Made by a program: the position numbers and the translations under genes | The notes under the pieces: model-generated | Told to the model about the DNA's origin: nothing | The model's database searches: none | The model's input: the letters and a program-made list of their open reading frames with translations, nothing else | Shown: positions 13,749-20,678 of the stretch, piece after piece | Numbering within the stretch: position 1 is the stretch's first letter | How the letters are laid out: each line of letters starts with the position of its first letter | NCBI GenBank assembly: GCA_002393835.1 | Contig: DGTW01000097.1 | Location: 1-22,636, forward strand | Direction: 5' to 3' | DNA from: Treponema sp. UBA4326 | GTDB taxonomy: Bacteria; Spirochaetota; Spirochaetia; Treponematales; Treponemataceae | Length of the DNA: 22,636 nucleotides

Positions 13749-15002
13749 TTATTTTTTCAGTTCGATTTTATAATCCGAACCAAGATTTTCGTTTACATAC
13801 TCTATAAAGCCACTTATATTGTCAGATTTCCCAGCGGCCCACTGGTTGCATACAGCCACGGTTTTTCCGTCCGAAAGTTTTATTGGGTCGTTGCAGTAAA
13901 ACCTTGAATTCTGCTTATCGGAAATCTGAGACAGTTCCCTAAAAACACCATAGCTGCCCTGCAAGATTTTAGGGAAAGCCTTTTCAAGAGCTTCAAAATC
14001 ACAGTTTTTATCCGCGGCATATTTTTTTACGACGGCTTTTGGAAGCGGACATTTTTTATATGTTTCGCCGCAGAAAATGTATATGTCGTTATTGTGCTTT
14101 TCCTGAATGCCATTAGAAAAATCCTTCATGATTTCCCGTTTTTCTTCATCGATTGAAGAATCTTCTTGAAGCACTTCAATCATCTGCAAAAACAAGTTCT
14201 CGTTTTTATCCCAAAACTGTTTGAGCAGCGTCTTTTCTTCCTGACTGACAGCCATAGTCAATTCTCCTTTTTGTTCTGAAATGTTTTTAAAACCCAGACA
14301 TACGATGTAATCTTTCAGCAGTGCATCAGCAGTTTTGCTTCCGCCGTTTTTTAAGCAAGGCTCAACAACAAAATCAAGAATGTCCTGATAAGAAATCAGT
14401 AAAAAACTGGGATTCTTGCAGACCATTTTCCTTTGTTCCGCATCGAGAGTCTTAAAATCATATTTTGGCGTAAGGAAAACAAAAATCGGAGCATAACACC
14501 GTGACGTATTTTCATACTCTTTTTGCGCCCATTCAAAATATCTTTCCGTCTGAGGCTTTTTCTCTGAATTGGAATGTTCATCGGACATAACTTTGTTTTC
14601 GATTATGACTGGAAGACTTTTCTGATCTTCATCAAATGTGATTTCAAGAAGAATATCAATAAAACCGTCATTTATTTTCTTTTCGCGCTCAGCTTTGACA
14701 GAGAGAATTGTTTTTGTTCCTACCAGCAGCGAATTTTCCAACTCTGAATCAATCTTTACGATTTTGTTGCACGGGTAAGCGTTTGCAGCATTGACAAGCA
14801 TCTGCAAAAACTTTTGAGTCGGGAAAGTTCCATAACCGTGGCTTTCGTTTGAGTTCAACAGCCATGCAAGAAAATTGCTATGAGCCTTCTCATCGCGAGC
14901 AACTCCAAGAATATCAAAAGCGCTCTTATGATTATAAATTGCCATAAGAGATTCATATTCCTGAGAATTATAGAGATCAAGGATTTCGCGTTTGAAGTTC
15001 AT
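13749..15002 (-). CDS. PD-(D/E)XK nuclease-superfamily protein
   Basis: A 417-aa protein of the PDDEXK_4 type. It carries RDEKAHSNFLAWLLNSNESH (residues 36-55), then the nuclease core: Asp116 in GFIDILLEI, Glu135 and Lys137 in PVIIENKV, and Gln151-x-x-Arg in QTERYFEW. All expected catalytic positions are present. The C-terminal region (KLSDGKTVAVCNQWAAGK, then FIEYVNENLG) matches a tail seen in many bacterial proteins with 'DG...vcNQW...Fi...LG'. The start is ATG 15002. The longer frame begins with TTG at 15032 and has no supporting site. The ribosome-binding site is weak. It is the first gene of unit B. Family members occur in restriction and defence loci, but no methylase or helicase is nearby. 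Confidence 0.85.
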   Translation of the reverse strand: MNFKREILDLYNSQEYESLMAIYNHKSAFDILGVARDEKAHSNFLAWLLNSNESHGYGTFPTQKFLQMLVNAANAYPCNKIVKIDSELENSLLVGTKTILSVKAEREKKINDGFIDILLEITFDEDQKSLPVIIENKVMSDEHSNSEKKPQTERYFEWAQKEYENTSRCYAPIFVFLTPKYDFKTLDAEQRKMVCKNPSFLLISYQDILDFVVEPCLKNGGSKTADALLKDYIVCLGFKNISEQKGELTMAVSQEEKTLLKQFWDKNENLFLQMIEVLQEDSSIDEEKREIMKDFSNGIQEKHNNDIYIFCGETYKKCPLPKAVVKKYAADKNCDFEALEKAFPKILQGSYGVFRELSQISDKQNSRFYCNDPIKLSDGKTVAVCNQWAAGKSDNISGFIEYVNENLGSDYKIELKK

Positions 15003-15112
15003 ACTGCTAACCGATTGAAACAGCGGGCACAATCATGCCATAAAGACAGACCGCCCCCGCCAGTTTGATTGAGAAAATTTCTTAATAGTTTCAGTTTCCC
15101 ACAGGATTTTTC

Positions 15113-15120
15113 ATTTTAAC
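15113..15120 (-). promoter_or_regulatory. Possible extended -10 promoter for the nuclease operon
   Basis: The minus strand reads TG-T-TAAAAT downstream of the terminator at 15133-15156 and about 110 bp before the nuclease gene. If used, unit B has its own promoter. No clear -35 is visible. Confidence 0.35.
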
Positions 15121-15132
15121 ACAGGTTATATT

Positions 15133-15156
15133 AAAAAAACAGTGAGTTTTACTCAC
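15133..15156 (-). terminator. Intrinsic terminator between unit A and unit B
   Basis: On the minus strand GTGAG, loop TAAAA and CTCAC are followed by TG and seven T residues. It ends transcripts from the esterase operon and from cassette promoter 2. Confidence 0.75.
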
Positions 15157-15204
15157 CGATTTTCACCCCCGGCAAAACCTGCAGCCGCAAGAAAACTTCC
15201 TGCA
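15133..15204 (-). ncRNA. Candidate small structured RNA of about 70 nt
   Basis: Cassette promoter 2 should start RNA near 15204. An intrinsic terminator ends it near 15133. The transcript would contain CCTGCAG (15206-15200) pairing with CTGCAGG (15184-15178), enclosing an AAG/CTT mini-stem with a TTTT loop, then a GGGGG-rich single strand and the terminator hairpin. No start codon with a ribosome-binding site and useful length lies inside. It could also be a leader with attenuation of the nuclease operon. The exact 5' end is a guess. Confidence 0.45.
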
Positions 15205-15210
15205 GGATAT

Positions 15211-15239
15211 AATATATGGAAATTTGGCGGAAAGTTCAA
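15211..15239 (-). promoter_or_regulatory. Cassette promoter 2
   Basis: TTGAAC (15239-15234), a 17-nt spacer and TATATT (15216-15211) on the minus strand, just after the esterase stop at 15246. The spacer ends in TTTCCA, as in cassette 1. The next gene starts 200 bp away, beyond a terminator. Confidence 0.65.
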
Positions 15240-15245
15240 AAATCC

Positions 15246-15869
15246 TCACAACAAAGTGTCAAAAGATGCGCTCAGGCCTTTTCCCATCGGTTCGTTTGTT
15301 TTGTCGAGGTACTTCCAGAACAAATCCAGCGATTTTTTGAGCGCGGCTTCGTCCTTTGCGATTTCGTGCGTGCCTTCAATGAAAGCTGAATTAGCCCTCG
15401 CGCCCCAAAATGTTCCGAAATGGACTTTGAAAGTCTCGTAAAAAGAGAAAAGCTCGTCATTCTTTGCGAACACGCCGAACCGCTCGCCCTTTTCTTCCTG
15501 ATCAAGTTCATCCCAGTTTTTTTTGATTTCAAGCCATTCGTGCCGGCATTTTTCCTCGTCAAAATCTTTTCTCTGCTCCGGGTACAGTATGTGCTTGATT
15601 GTGTATTCGGGCTTGAGGCAGGGATTTAAAAGCAGCATGACCTGCGGGCAGATGACTGCCGATGCGTAAAAAGCCCCGAGGGATGAGGCAATCACAATGT
15701 CCGTACCTTTCACATCCTTTTTGATTTGCTCAAATGCTTCGGCAGGCTTTAAAAGGTCGTAAGTACCGGCCGAAAACTCGTAACCGTCACCCAAAAGTTT
15801 TTTGATGTTCTTGGCAGAAGAGCCGTTTCCGCTCCCGCCAAGTCCGTGAATGTAAATCACCTTTTTCAT
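15246..15869 (-). CDS. YqiA-like alpha/beta-hydrolase, 207 aa
   Basis: A small esterase-like protein of the UPF0227/YqiA type. It opens with KKVIYIHGLGGSGNGSSAKN (strand 1 and the HG oxyanion region). The nucleophile elbow is ASSLGAFYA with Ser63. Asp138 (AKNDELF) and His168 (EGTHEI) complete a catalytic triad in the right order and spacing. The elbow has Ala in place of the first Gly, as often in this family. The start is ATG 15869, overlapping the upstream stop as ATGA. The longer frame from 15911 has no site. The cellular substrate is unknown. It is the last gene of unit A. Confidence 0.85.
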   Translation of the reverse strand: MKKVIYIHGLGGSGNGSSAKNIKKLLGDGYEFSAGTYDLLKPAEAFEQIKKDVKGTDIVIASSLGAFYASAVICPQVMLLLNPCLKPEYTIKHILYPEQRKDFDEEKCRHEWLEIKKNWDELDQEEKGERFGVFAKNDELFSFYETFKVHFGTFWGARANSAFIEGTHEIAKDEAALKKSLDLFWKYLDKTNEPMGKGLSASFDTLL

Positions 15870-16099
15870 TTGTCTTTTTTCTCCGTTTCTCTGCGGTAGT
15901 TTGCATCCCAACCTGCTTTCTGGATGTCCGGGTATTTCAACAATTCTCTGGCACAGCGGATAATTGCGTTTGCAAAGCGAGGCTCTCTTTTTTCCAGATA
16001 CTCTTTCAGAACATCAGTGTCGTCAAGGATTTCGCCAGAGCGAATTTGTTTGGCAAGGCTGACTGCCATAGCCTGATAAATTTGAGGTACGCATGCCAT
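15866..16099 (-). CDS. 77-aa protein of unknown function
   Basis: Unrecognised. ATG 16099 is chosen because the leader AGGGGGAAAT before it is identical to that of the gene upstream. The frame from 16123 adds only the leader itself. The product is helical and basic at the C terminus (MACVPQIYQAMAVSLAKQIR, RFANAIIRCARELLKYPDIQ), with no signal peptide. Its stop overlaps the esterase start by ATGA, so the two are probably translated together. Confidence 0.72.
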   Translation of the reverse strand: MACVPQIYQAMAVSLAKQIRSGEILDDTDVLKEYLEKREPRFANAIIRCARELLKYPDIQKAGWDANYRRETEKKDK

Positions 16100-16130
16100 A
16101 TTTCCCCCTTTAGAAAAGTTCAAAAATCAC

Positions 16131-16928
16131 CTATTGATTAAAAAACTCATCATAACTTTCAAATTGATAACCTGCATCAAGCAGGGATTTTCTTACCGCC
16201 GCCACAAACTTTTCTTTTTCGTCAAGCAGCGGTTTTTCAATTTCTGCGATTTCTTTTTCTAGCCGCTCTTTTTCTTCCTGACTCACATTGCGATAGACTT
16301 TCTGCTTTACTTCGTTGTCTTCAAAAGCAAGAACCTTAACAAGAAGCTCACGATTTTCTGAGACAATCTTTTTTATAAGATTATCGCCATGCCACACAAT
16401 ATCAGAGACACAAGACATATCATAAGCAATTTTTGGCTCCTCACAAGCAGAAGAGGGTTTGTGCCATGAATCATTCCATTCTTCATAAAGCGAAGTCAAC
16501 TTAGAACCAAAATCATCGCCAATCATCGAAGCAAGTTTTGAGCAAAGGACACGGGGATTTGCCCCCTTTTGAATCTCTAGTGTACCTTCGGCAATCATCA
16601 TCATGGCAAGTTTTTCAGCGTCATTTTCGGAAATCTCTTTAGAGGAAACAATTGAATAATACGCGATGTCAGCAATTTCGTCTGATTCTAATCCGTCAGT
16701 AACAAACTCAAAAAGAACTTTAATTATTTTCTTGGATTGCGGGGAAAGAGGAAGGTCTTTTTTGGAGATTGACTTTGCGAAATCTTCTGGTGGGGCAAAA
16801 TATTCTTCAAGTGAAAGAAGCCCTTCCCTGCGGGCAACATCTAATGTATAGAATAAGAAATACGCCGTATCAAGAATCAGTTTTTCGTATTCGGGCTTTG
16901 CCTTTGGTAAATCTGTAAAAAGTGCCAT
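16131..16928 (-). CDS. Soluble MotA-cytoplasmic-domain-like protein, 265 aa
   Basis: No membrane helix is visible in 265 residues, yet two segments match landmarks of the flagellar stator protein MotA in order. VARREGLLSLEEYF (31-44) with LFEFVTDGLESDEI (72-85) matches the 'ARREGLLaLE ... lvvDG.dpe.i' cytoplasmic region. MIAEGTLEIQKGANPRVLCSKL (starting at 111) matches the 'i.EGil.IQ.G.NPRvi..KL' segment that in MotA follows the last membrane helix. The intervening TM3-TM4 are missing, replaced by about 25 residues. The C-terminal 125 residues are a charged helical region of unknown kind. The start follows GGGGG with a short AAAT gap. It lies between an Api92-like protein and the 77-aa protein. 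A role at the motor is speculation. Confidence 0.7.
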   Translation of the reverse strand: MALFTDLPKAKPEYEKLILDTAYFLFYTLDVARREGLLSLEEYFAPPEDFAKSISKKDLPLSPQSKKIIKVLFEFVTDGLESDEIADIAYYSIVSSKEISENDAEKLAMMMIAEGTLEIQKGANPRVLCSKLASMIGDDFGSKLTSLYEEWNDSWHKPSSACEEPKIAYDMSCVSDIVWHGDNLIKKIVSENRELLVKVLAFEDNEVKQKVYRNVSQEEKERLEKEIAEIEKPLLDEKEKFVAAVRKSLLDAGYQFESYDEFFNQ

Positions 16929-16947
16929 ATTTCCCCCTTACAATAGT

Positions 16948-17718
16948 TTAGAACGGAATGCCACCGAACGCTGCAGGTGGAGTCAAGTCAGCTGGCTCTG
17001 GCGGCTCATTATCGCTTTTTGGCCACAGTTCTGCTTCATCAAGTCCTGAAGAACAGACATCAAGAGTCCAGCCAGCTGCAATAAAATCTTCTATATTAAT
17101 ATACTCTGCAAGCAGCTCATCAGACGGAATGTAATCACCGTTTTCATCAATTTGCGCAAGGCTCACCTTTATGCAACTTTCAGTAAACTCGGAGATGATT
17201 CCGAACTCACCGCTTTTGACATAGTCAAGGATTTTTTCACCGTCACGCATTTCACTAAAAATCTTTTTTACAAGAGAGTGAAGTTTTGCGTGTTTTTTTG
17301 TAAGTTCAGGTAACCTTTCAAACAGGGGAACGTCACCCTCCTCCGCCACATCATCAAGCGCACCGTATTCATCCATCATTCTGGTGACAAAATGCTTTTT
17401 TCCTTTACAAAAGCCCTCTGAGCACAAGCCGTTTTCGGCAGAAAATTTGTATTTAAAATCCACTCCGTTCTGAGCCATTTTATCGATTAATTCAAATATG
17501 TCGTCAGGCCAGCGGGTATAAAAGGAAATGACATTCTTTTCTTCATCAATGCTAGAATGTGATTTGTCCGACTCATTATAAAAGTTACCACATGTCAGAT
17601 CGGCATCAAGGCCGAACCAGTCCGCCGCAAATTCTTTTCTTCCCTTTCCGAAACGCTCAAGAAAAGAAAGAAAATCCTCATGCGAAAAAAATGAGATTTC
17701 ATTACCTGTTACATTCAT
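16948..17718 (-). CDS. Api92/YubB-like protein with shared C-terminal module, 256 aa
   Basis: A paralogue of residues 126-362 of the protein at 4120-5208. Residues 8-105 hold FFSHEDFLSFLERFG, DWFGLDADLTCGNF and ISFYTRWPDDIFELIDKMA with a later S-E-G-F, the layout of the ferredoxin-like Api92/YubB family. Residues 110-165 are a helical linker. Residues 173-220 are the shared module (GIISEFTESCIK, IPSDELLAEY, NIEDFIAAGW). A Pro-rich tail ends in FGGIPF. The start is ATG 17718, where the paralogue's internal start also aligns. The longer frame to 17808 runs back into a hairpin leader. First gene of unit A. Function unknown. No signal peptide. Confidence 0.78.
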   Translation of the reverse strand: MNVTGNEISFFSHEDFLSFLERFGKGRKEFAADWFGLDADLTCGNFYNESDKSHSSIDEEKNVISFYTRWPDDIFELIDKMAQNGVDFKYKFSAENGLCSEGFCKGKKHFVTRMMDEYGALDDVAEEGDVPLFERLPELTKKHAKLHSLVKKIFSEMRDGEKILDYVKSGEFGIISEFTESCIKVSLAQIDENGDYIPSDELLAEYINIEDFIAAGWTLDVCSSGLDEAELWPKSDNEPPEPADLTPPAAFGGIPF

Positions 17719-17723
17719 ATTTT

Positions 17724-17752
17724 CCCCCGAAAGCGGGGCTCCGAAGAGCCCC
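17724..17752 (-). promoter_or_regulatory. UUCG hairpin next to the ribosome-binding site of unit A
   Basis: On the minus strand GGGGCTC-TTCG-GAGCCCC (17752-17735) is a very stable tetraloop hairpin ending 6 nt before the GGGGG ribosome-binding site (17728-17724). The CCCC of its 3' arm could instead pair with that GGGG(G), so two exclusive folds are possible, one exposing and one hiding the site. There is no T-run, so it is not a terminator. Confidence 0.55.
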
Positions 17753-17854
17753 TGAGTGTTTCGACTCTTTGGGAAACACACAAACCCGAACATCCACGGC
17801 AAAAACAAATGGCGCCGCTTCAGGACAGCAAAATGATTTCACTGTCTCAGATAT

Positions 17855-17883
17855 AATATATAGGAATTGTTCGGAAAATTCAA
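17855..17883 (-). promoter_or_regulatory. Cassette promoter 3 (unit A)
   Basis: TTGAAT (17883-17878), a 17-nt spacer and TATATT (17860-17855) on the minus strand. It lies 136 bp before the first gene of unit A and 54 bp after the permease stop, so it marks the right edge of the accessory block. The leader between holds the UUCG hairpin. The rest of 17719-17936 shows no gene. Confidence 0.65.
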
Positions 17884-17936
17884 AAAAGCAGAGAAAAAAA
17901 ATTAAAAAAAATGTGGTAAAAAAAGAAGCCAGATTT

Positions 17937-18572
17937 TTATTTGTAATAATCCAGTTTTTTTTCGATAACGATGAAGCCGGCGGCGACAAGCCAGTTCATG
18001 ATGAAATAGAACACGCCGGCGATAAAGATCGGTGCGGTTGAGAAAAGGCGGCTTGAAGTTGTCTGTGCCGTACGGAAAAGTTCTGCGATTCCCAAAACTG
18101 AGACAAGAGCCGTGTCCTTTACGAGCGTGATTACCTCGTTTCCCATTGCCGGGACAATTCGCTTGACCACCTGAGGAAGCACGATGCGGAAGAAAGTCTG
18201 CATTTTGGTGTAGCCCAGGACTTTAGCCGCCTCATACTGACCTTTTGGAATCGACTGAATGCCGCCGCGGTAAATTTCCGCAAAATAACAGGCATAATTC
18301 ACCGAAAGAGCGATAATCGCCGCGGCAAACCTGTCATATGAAAGCTTGAAAATGTAAGCCGGAGCAAAATAGACCGCAATCAGCTGCAAAATGAGCGGAG
18401 TGCCGCGGATAACAAGCAAAAAGGCATTCACAAGATATGAAAGCGGCTTAAAGCGGGACATTCTCCCCGCCGCAAGAGGAAAGCCAAGCGGCACAGAAAA
18501 AACGAGCGTAAGGAAAAAGACCTCAATCGAGACCACAGAGGCACCAAGCATGGGAAGGATAATCTTAGTCAT
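17937..18572 (-). CDS. Polar amino-acid ABC transporter permease, 211 aa
   Basis: An inner-membrane subunit of the HisM/GlnP type. Several hydrophobic helices are visible (for example VVSIEVFFLTLVFSVPLGFP and PIFIAGVFYFIMNWLVAAGF). The EAA loop that contacts the ATPase is at 114-133 (EAAKVLGYTKMQTFFRIVLP). The family segment RGTPLILQL is at 56-64. ATG 18572 is preferred, with GGAG 9 nt upstream. The longer frame begins with TTG inside that site. It follows the binding-protein gene after a hairpin repeat. Its cognate ATPase is not downstream as expected but beyond the accessory block. Confidence 0.94.
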   Translation of the reverse strand: MTKIILPMLGASVVSIEVFFLTLVFSVPLGFPLAAGRMSRFKPLSYLVNAFLLVIRGTPLILQLIAVYFAPAYIFKLSYDRFAAAIIALSVNYACYFAEIYRGGIQSIPKGQYEAAKVLGYTKMQTFFRIVLPQVVKRIVPAMGNEVITLVKDTALVSVLGIAELFRTAQTTSSRLFSTAPIFIAGVFYFIMNWLVAAGFIVIEKKLDYYK

Positions 18573-18599
18573 TTCAAAACGCTCCAAAAAAATAATAAA

Positions 18600-18670
18600 A
18601 GTTAGAAGTTAGAAATTAGGAGTTAGGAGTTTTTTTTAACTTCTAATTCCTAACTCCTCACTCCTAACTA
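18600..18670. repeat. Inverted repeat built of 7-bp units, copy 2
   Basis: AGTTAGA-AGTTAGA-AATTAGG-AGTTAGG-AGT and its near-complement flank a T-rich loop. It is almost the same as the copy at 2564-2640. It lies between the binding-protein stop and the permease. On the minus strand it is followed by a T/A-rich run (TTTTATTATTTTTTT), so it may work as a partial terminator or 3' stabiliser that keeps binding-protein mRNA above permease mRNA. Confidence 0.85.
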
Positions 18671-18676
18671 ATTCGT

Positions 18677-19450
18677 TTATTTTCCAATAATTGAAATATC
18701 TGAGCCGAACCACTTTTCGCTGATTTTTGCTACAGTGCCGTCGGCTGCCATTTCTTCGAGAGTTTTCTGAACTTTGTCGCGAAGCTCGGTATTGTCCTTT
18801 TTGAAGGCGATTCCGTACTGCTCCGGAGCAAGGCCTTCCGAAAGAATTTCAAAAGGCTTTCCCGTAACCTTGAGGCTGTATTCTGCGACAACGCTGTCCA
18901 TAGCGACTCCATCAAGACCGCCAATCTCAAGGTCATTCAAAGCCATGATATTGTCGTTGAAGTCAACGATTGATTTAAGGCTTGCCTTGAAGTCTGGCTT
19001 TTCATCAATTGCGTCAGCAGCCGAGCTTCCTGCCTGAACACCGAGGATTTTTCCCTTTAAGTCTGCGAGAGAATTGATTCCGCTGTTACTGCGTACGATA
19101 ACGACCTGGGCATTGTTCAAATATGCCTTTGTGAAAGCAAGTGCTTCAAGTCGCTCCGGTGTGATTGAAAGACCGTTCCAGATACAGTCGATTTTGCCTG
19201 TGTTAAGTTCCTGCTCTTTTGCAGACCATGAGATTGGCTGGGCACGGAATTTAAGACCGAGACGATTTGCAACTTCTTTTGCAAGGTCGATGTCATATCC
19301 GACGATTTCATTGTTGTCATCACGGAAGCCCATTGGTGGGAAAGAATCATCAAGACCAAGAACGAATTCGTTTGAAGCCTTTGAGCAAGAAGCCATTCCG
19401 AACACCATAAGGGCAGCAAACGCACCCATCAATACTTTTGTAATTTTCAT
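18677..19450 (-). CDS. Amino-acid ABC transporter substrate-binding lipoprotein
   Basis: A family-3 solute-binding protein that captures a polar amino acid outside the inner membrane. The signal peptide ends in VFGMASC with Cys22 lipidated. The mature start FVLGLDDSFPPMGFRD, then IVGYDIDLAKEVANRLG, GKIDCIWNGLSITPER and the LADLKGKILGVQAGSSA hinge segment are all typical. ATG 19450 is chosen because GAGG lies 8 nt upstream and the signal peptide begins there. The frame extended to 19510 adds 20 unlikely residues. The ribosome-binding site is one arm of an inverted repeat. Confidence 0.95.
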   Translation of the reverse strand: MKITKVLMGAFAALMVFGMASCSKASNEFVLGLDDSFPPMGFRDDNNEIVGYDIDLAKEVANRLGLKFRAQPISWSAKEQELNTGKIDCIWNGLSITPERLEALAFTKAYLNNAQVVIVRSNSGINSLADLKGKILGVQAGSSAADAIDEKPDFKASLKSIVDFNDNIMALNDLEIGGLDGVAMDSVVAEYSLKVTGKPFEILSEGLAPEQYGIAFKKDNTELRDKVQKTLEEMAADGTVAKISEKWFGSDISIIGK

Positions 19451-19458
19451 AGAAGAAA

Positions 19459-19500
19459 CCTCGATTTTGTAGATAGAAACAAGCGTATCATAAATCGAGG
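19459..19500 (-). promoter_or_regulatory. Inverted repeat covering the binding-protein ribosome-binding site
   Basis: CCTCGATTT (minus 19500-19492) and AAATCGAGG (19467-19459) are perfect 9-bp arms 24 nt apart. The second arm contains the GAGG ribosome-binding site. Between them the minus strand has TATGAT, a possible -10. If transcription starts after it, the repeat is a DNA operator. If it starts upstream, it is an RNA hairpin hiding the site. Confidence 0.5.
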
Positions 19501-19558
19501 GTTTTGTCATGCAGTGAATAAAAACTGATTTTTAAGATTTTTGACGCTCCGCTTTTTT

Positions 19559-20659
19559 TCAGTCCTGCTCAAATTCAACTACAACTCGCTCATTCACAAA
19601 TTCACGGAAAAACGGCAAAACAAATCCAATATATCCGTATGAAGTCTGTTTTATAACCTGAGAATCCAATAACCTAGCCCGATAATTTGAGAGATACGCA
19701 TTTGACTTTCCGGTTTCCTCGACCATTTTTTTCATTGATGTTGAACCAGAATTTTTCGCCATGCTTATTACGAAAATTTTATCCATATGGGAAAAACCTT
19801 CAGAAATCTTTATATACGCATTGCGAAACAGAAGCATTTTATATTCATCAAGAACAGAATTCACATCTTTTTCAGAAACTTTATCGGTGGTATTCTTCCA
19901 CACAAGCCATCCAAGAAGCTGAAAGGCATATGCATAACCACCACAAGCCTTAGTCATTTTATCCAACGCTTTTTCATCAATAAATTTGTCGCCTTTTTCA
20001 AATGCCTTTTTATAATTAAAACGAACATTTGAGTTATCTAACGGTTCAATCGTAATTCTCGGAGCACGAAGCAAAAAAGTAAGCTGATTGTCATTTTGAA
20101 GATCCGACACATTTTGCGGAAGCCCTGCCAAAAGCAATCGGACGGGTAAATTTTGCTGAAGAAGAATCTGATAAATTGAGATGAACTTTCTCAGTTCCGC
20201 AGAAGCTTTAACTTCATCAATGACAGCAAGTACGGTGATTTTCTTCTCGGAAAGTTTTTTAAGAATTTTTTCCAAAAGAAGCTGATAGTTCACCTGCACC
20301 TCAGTTTTTTTATTATATTCAACCTGAATTCCAAAAACCGAAAGAGAAATTCCGTCCAAAGAATCCAGCGTTTTTTGAATAGTCTTTGAAGTTTTGCTGT
20401 ATATTCCCTGTACATACGAGAGCAAAATATTTCCAGAAGAAGGGATGTTCAAAATAATGAAGTCTTTTTGTGTTTCAATTTTCTGACAGAGAGCCGATAT
20501 AAATGAAGTCTTGCCACTTCCTCTCTGACCATATATCAAAGTTGTCTGATACGGACTATCTGAGTTTTTCAGTTCAGACACGAGTTCTTCAACTTGCTGG
20601 CTCCTATCAATATAAATCGGTGGAACTTTTCCAAAGCTCGGATTAAAAGGATTATTCAT
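19559..20659 (-). CDS. P-loop AAA-type ATPase with C-terminal winged helix, 366 aa
   Basis: A member of the widespread bacterial/archaeal ATPase family that opens with NPF-P-FG. Walker A is GQRGSGKT (44-51). Walker B ends AVIDE (Asp148, Glu149). LLLAGLPQNVSDLQ follows in the sensor region. The last 90 residues look like a winged helix (SGSTSMKKMVEETGKS, YLSNYRARLLDSQVIK) that could bind DNA. ATG 20659 follows AAGG with a 5-nt gap. The GTG at 20665 would lie inside that site. Its upstream gap carries two identical 18-bp repeats. The family has no agreed function. Autoregulation is inference. Confidence 0.85.
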   Translation of the reverse strand: MNNPFNPSFGKVPPIYIDRSQQVEELVSELKNSDSPYQTTLIYGQRGSGKTSFISALCQKIETQKDFIILNIPSSGNILLSYVQGIYSKTSKTIQKTLDSLDGISLSVFGIQVEYNKKTEVQVNYQLLLEKILKKLSEKKITVLAVIDEVKASAELRKFISIYQILLQQNLPVRLLLAGLPQNVSDLQNDNQLTFLLRAPRITIEPLDNSNVRFNYKKAFEKGDKFIDEKALDKMTKACGGYAYAFQLLGWLVWKNTTDKVSEKDVNSVLDEYKMLLFRNAYIKISEGFSHMDKIFVISMAKNSGSTSMKKMVEETGKSNAYLSNYRARLLDSQVIKQTSYGYIGFVLPFFREFVNERVVVEFEQD

Positions 20660-20678
20660 AATCACCTTCCATCAAAAG

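Noticed and set aside
13749..15002. Restriction-modification system
   Set aside because: The nuclease-family protein has no methyltransferase, specificity subunit or helicase nearby.
15003..15032. TTG start for the nuclease-family protein
   Set aside because: It adds residues outside the family pattern and has no ribosome-binding site. ATG 15002 fits better.
15133..15206. Type III toxin-antitoxin RNA upstream of the nuclease-like gene
   Set aside because: There are no tandem RNA repeats, and the downstream protein has a PD-(D/E)XK core, not a ToxN-like fold.
4075..17936. Prophage or transposon
   Set aside because: No integrase, transposase, terminase, capsid gene or terminal repeats were seen. 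The single ParB-like protein is not enough.
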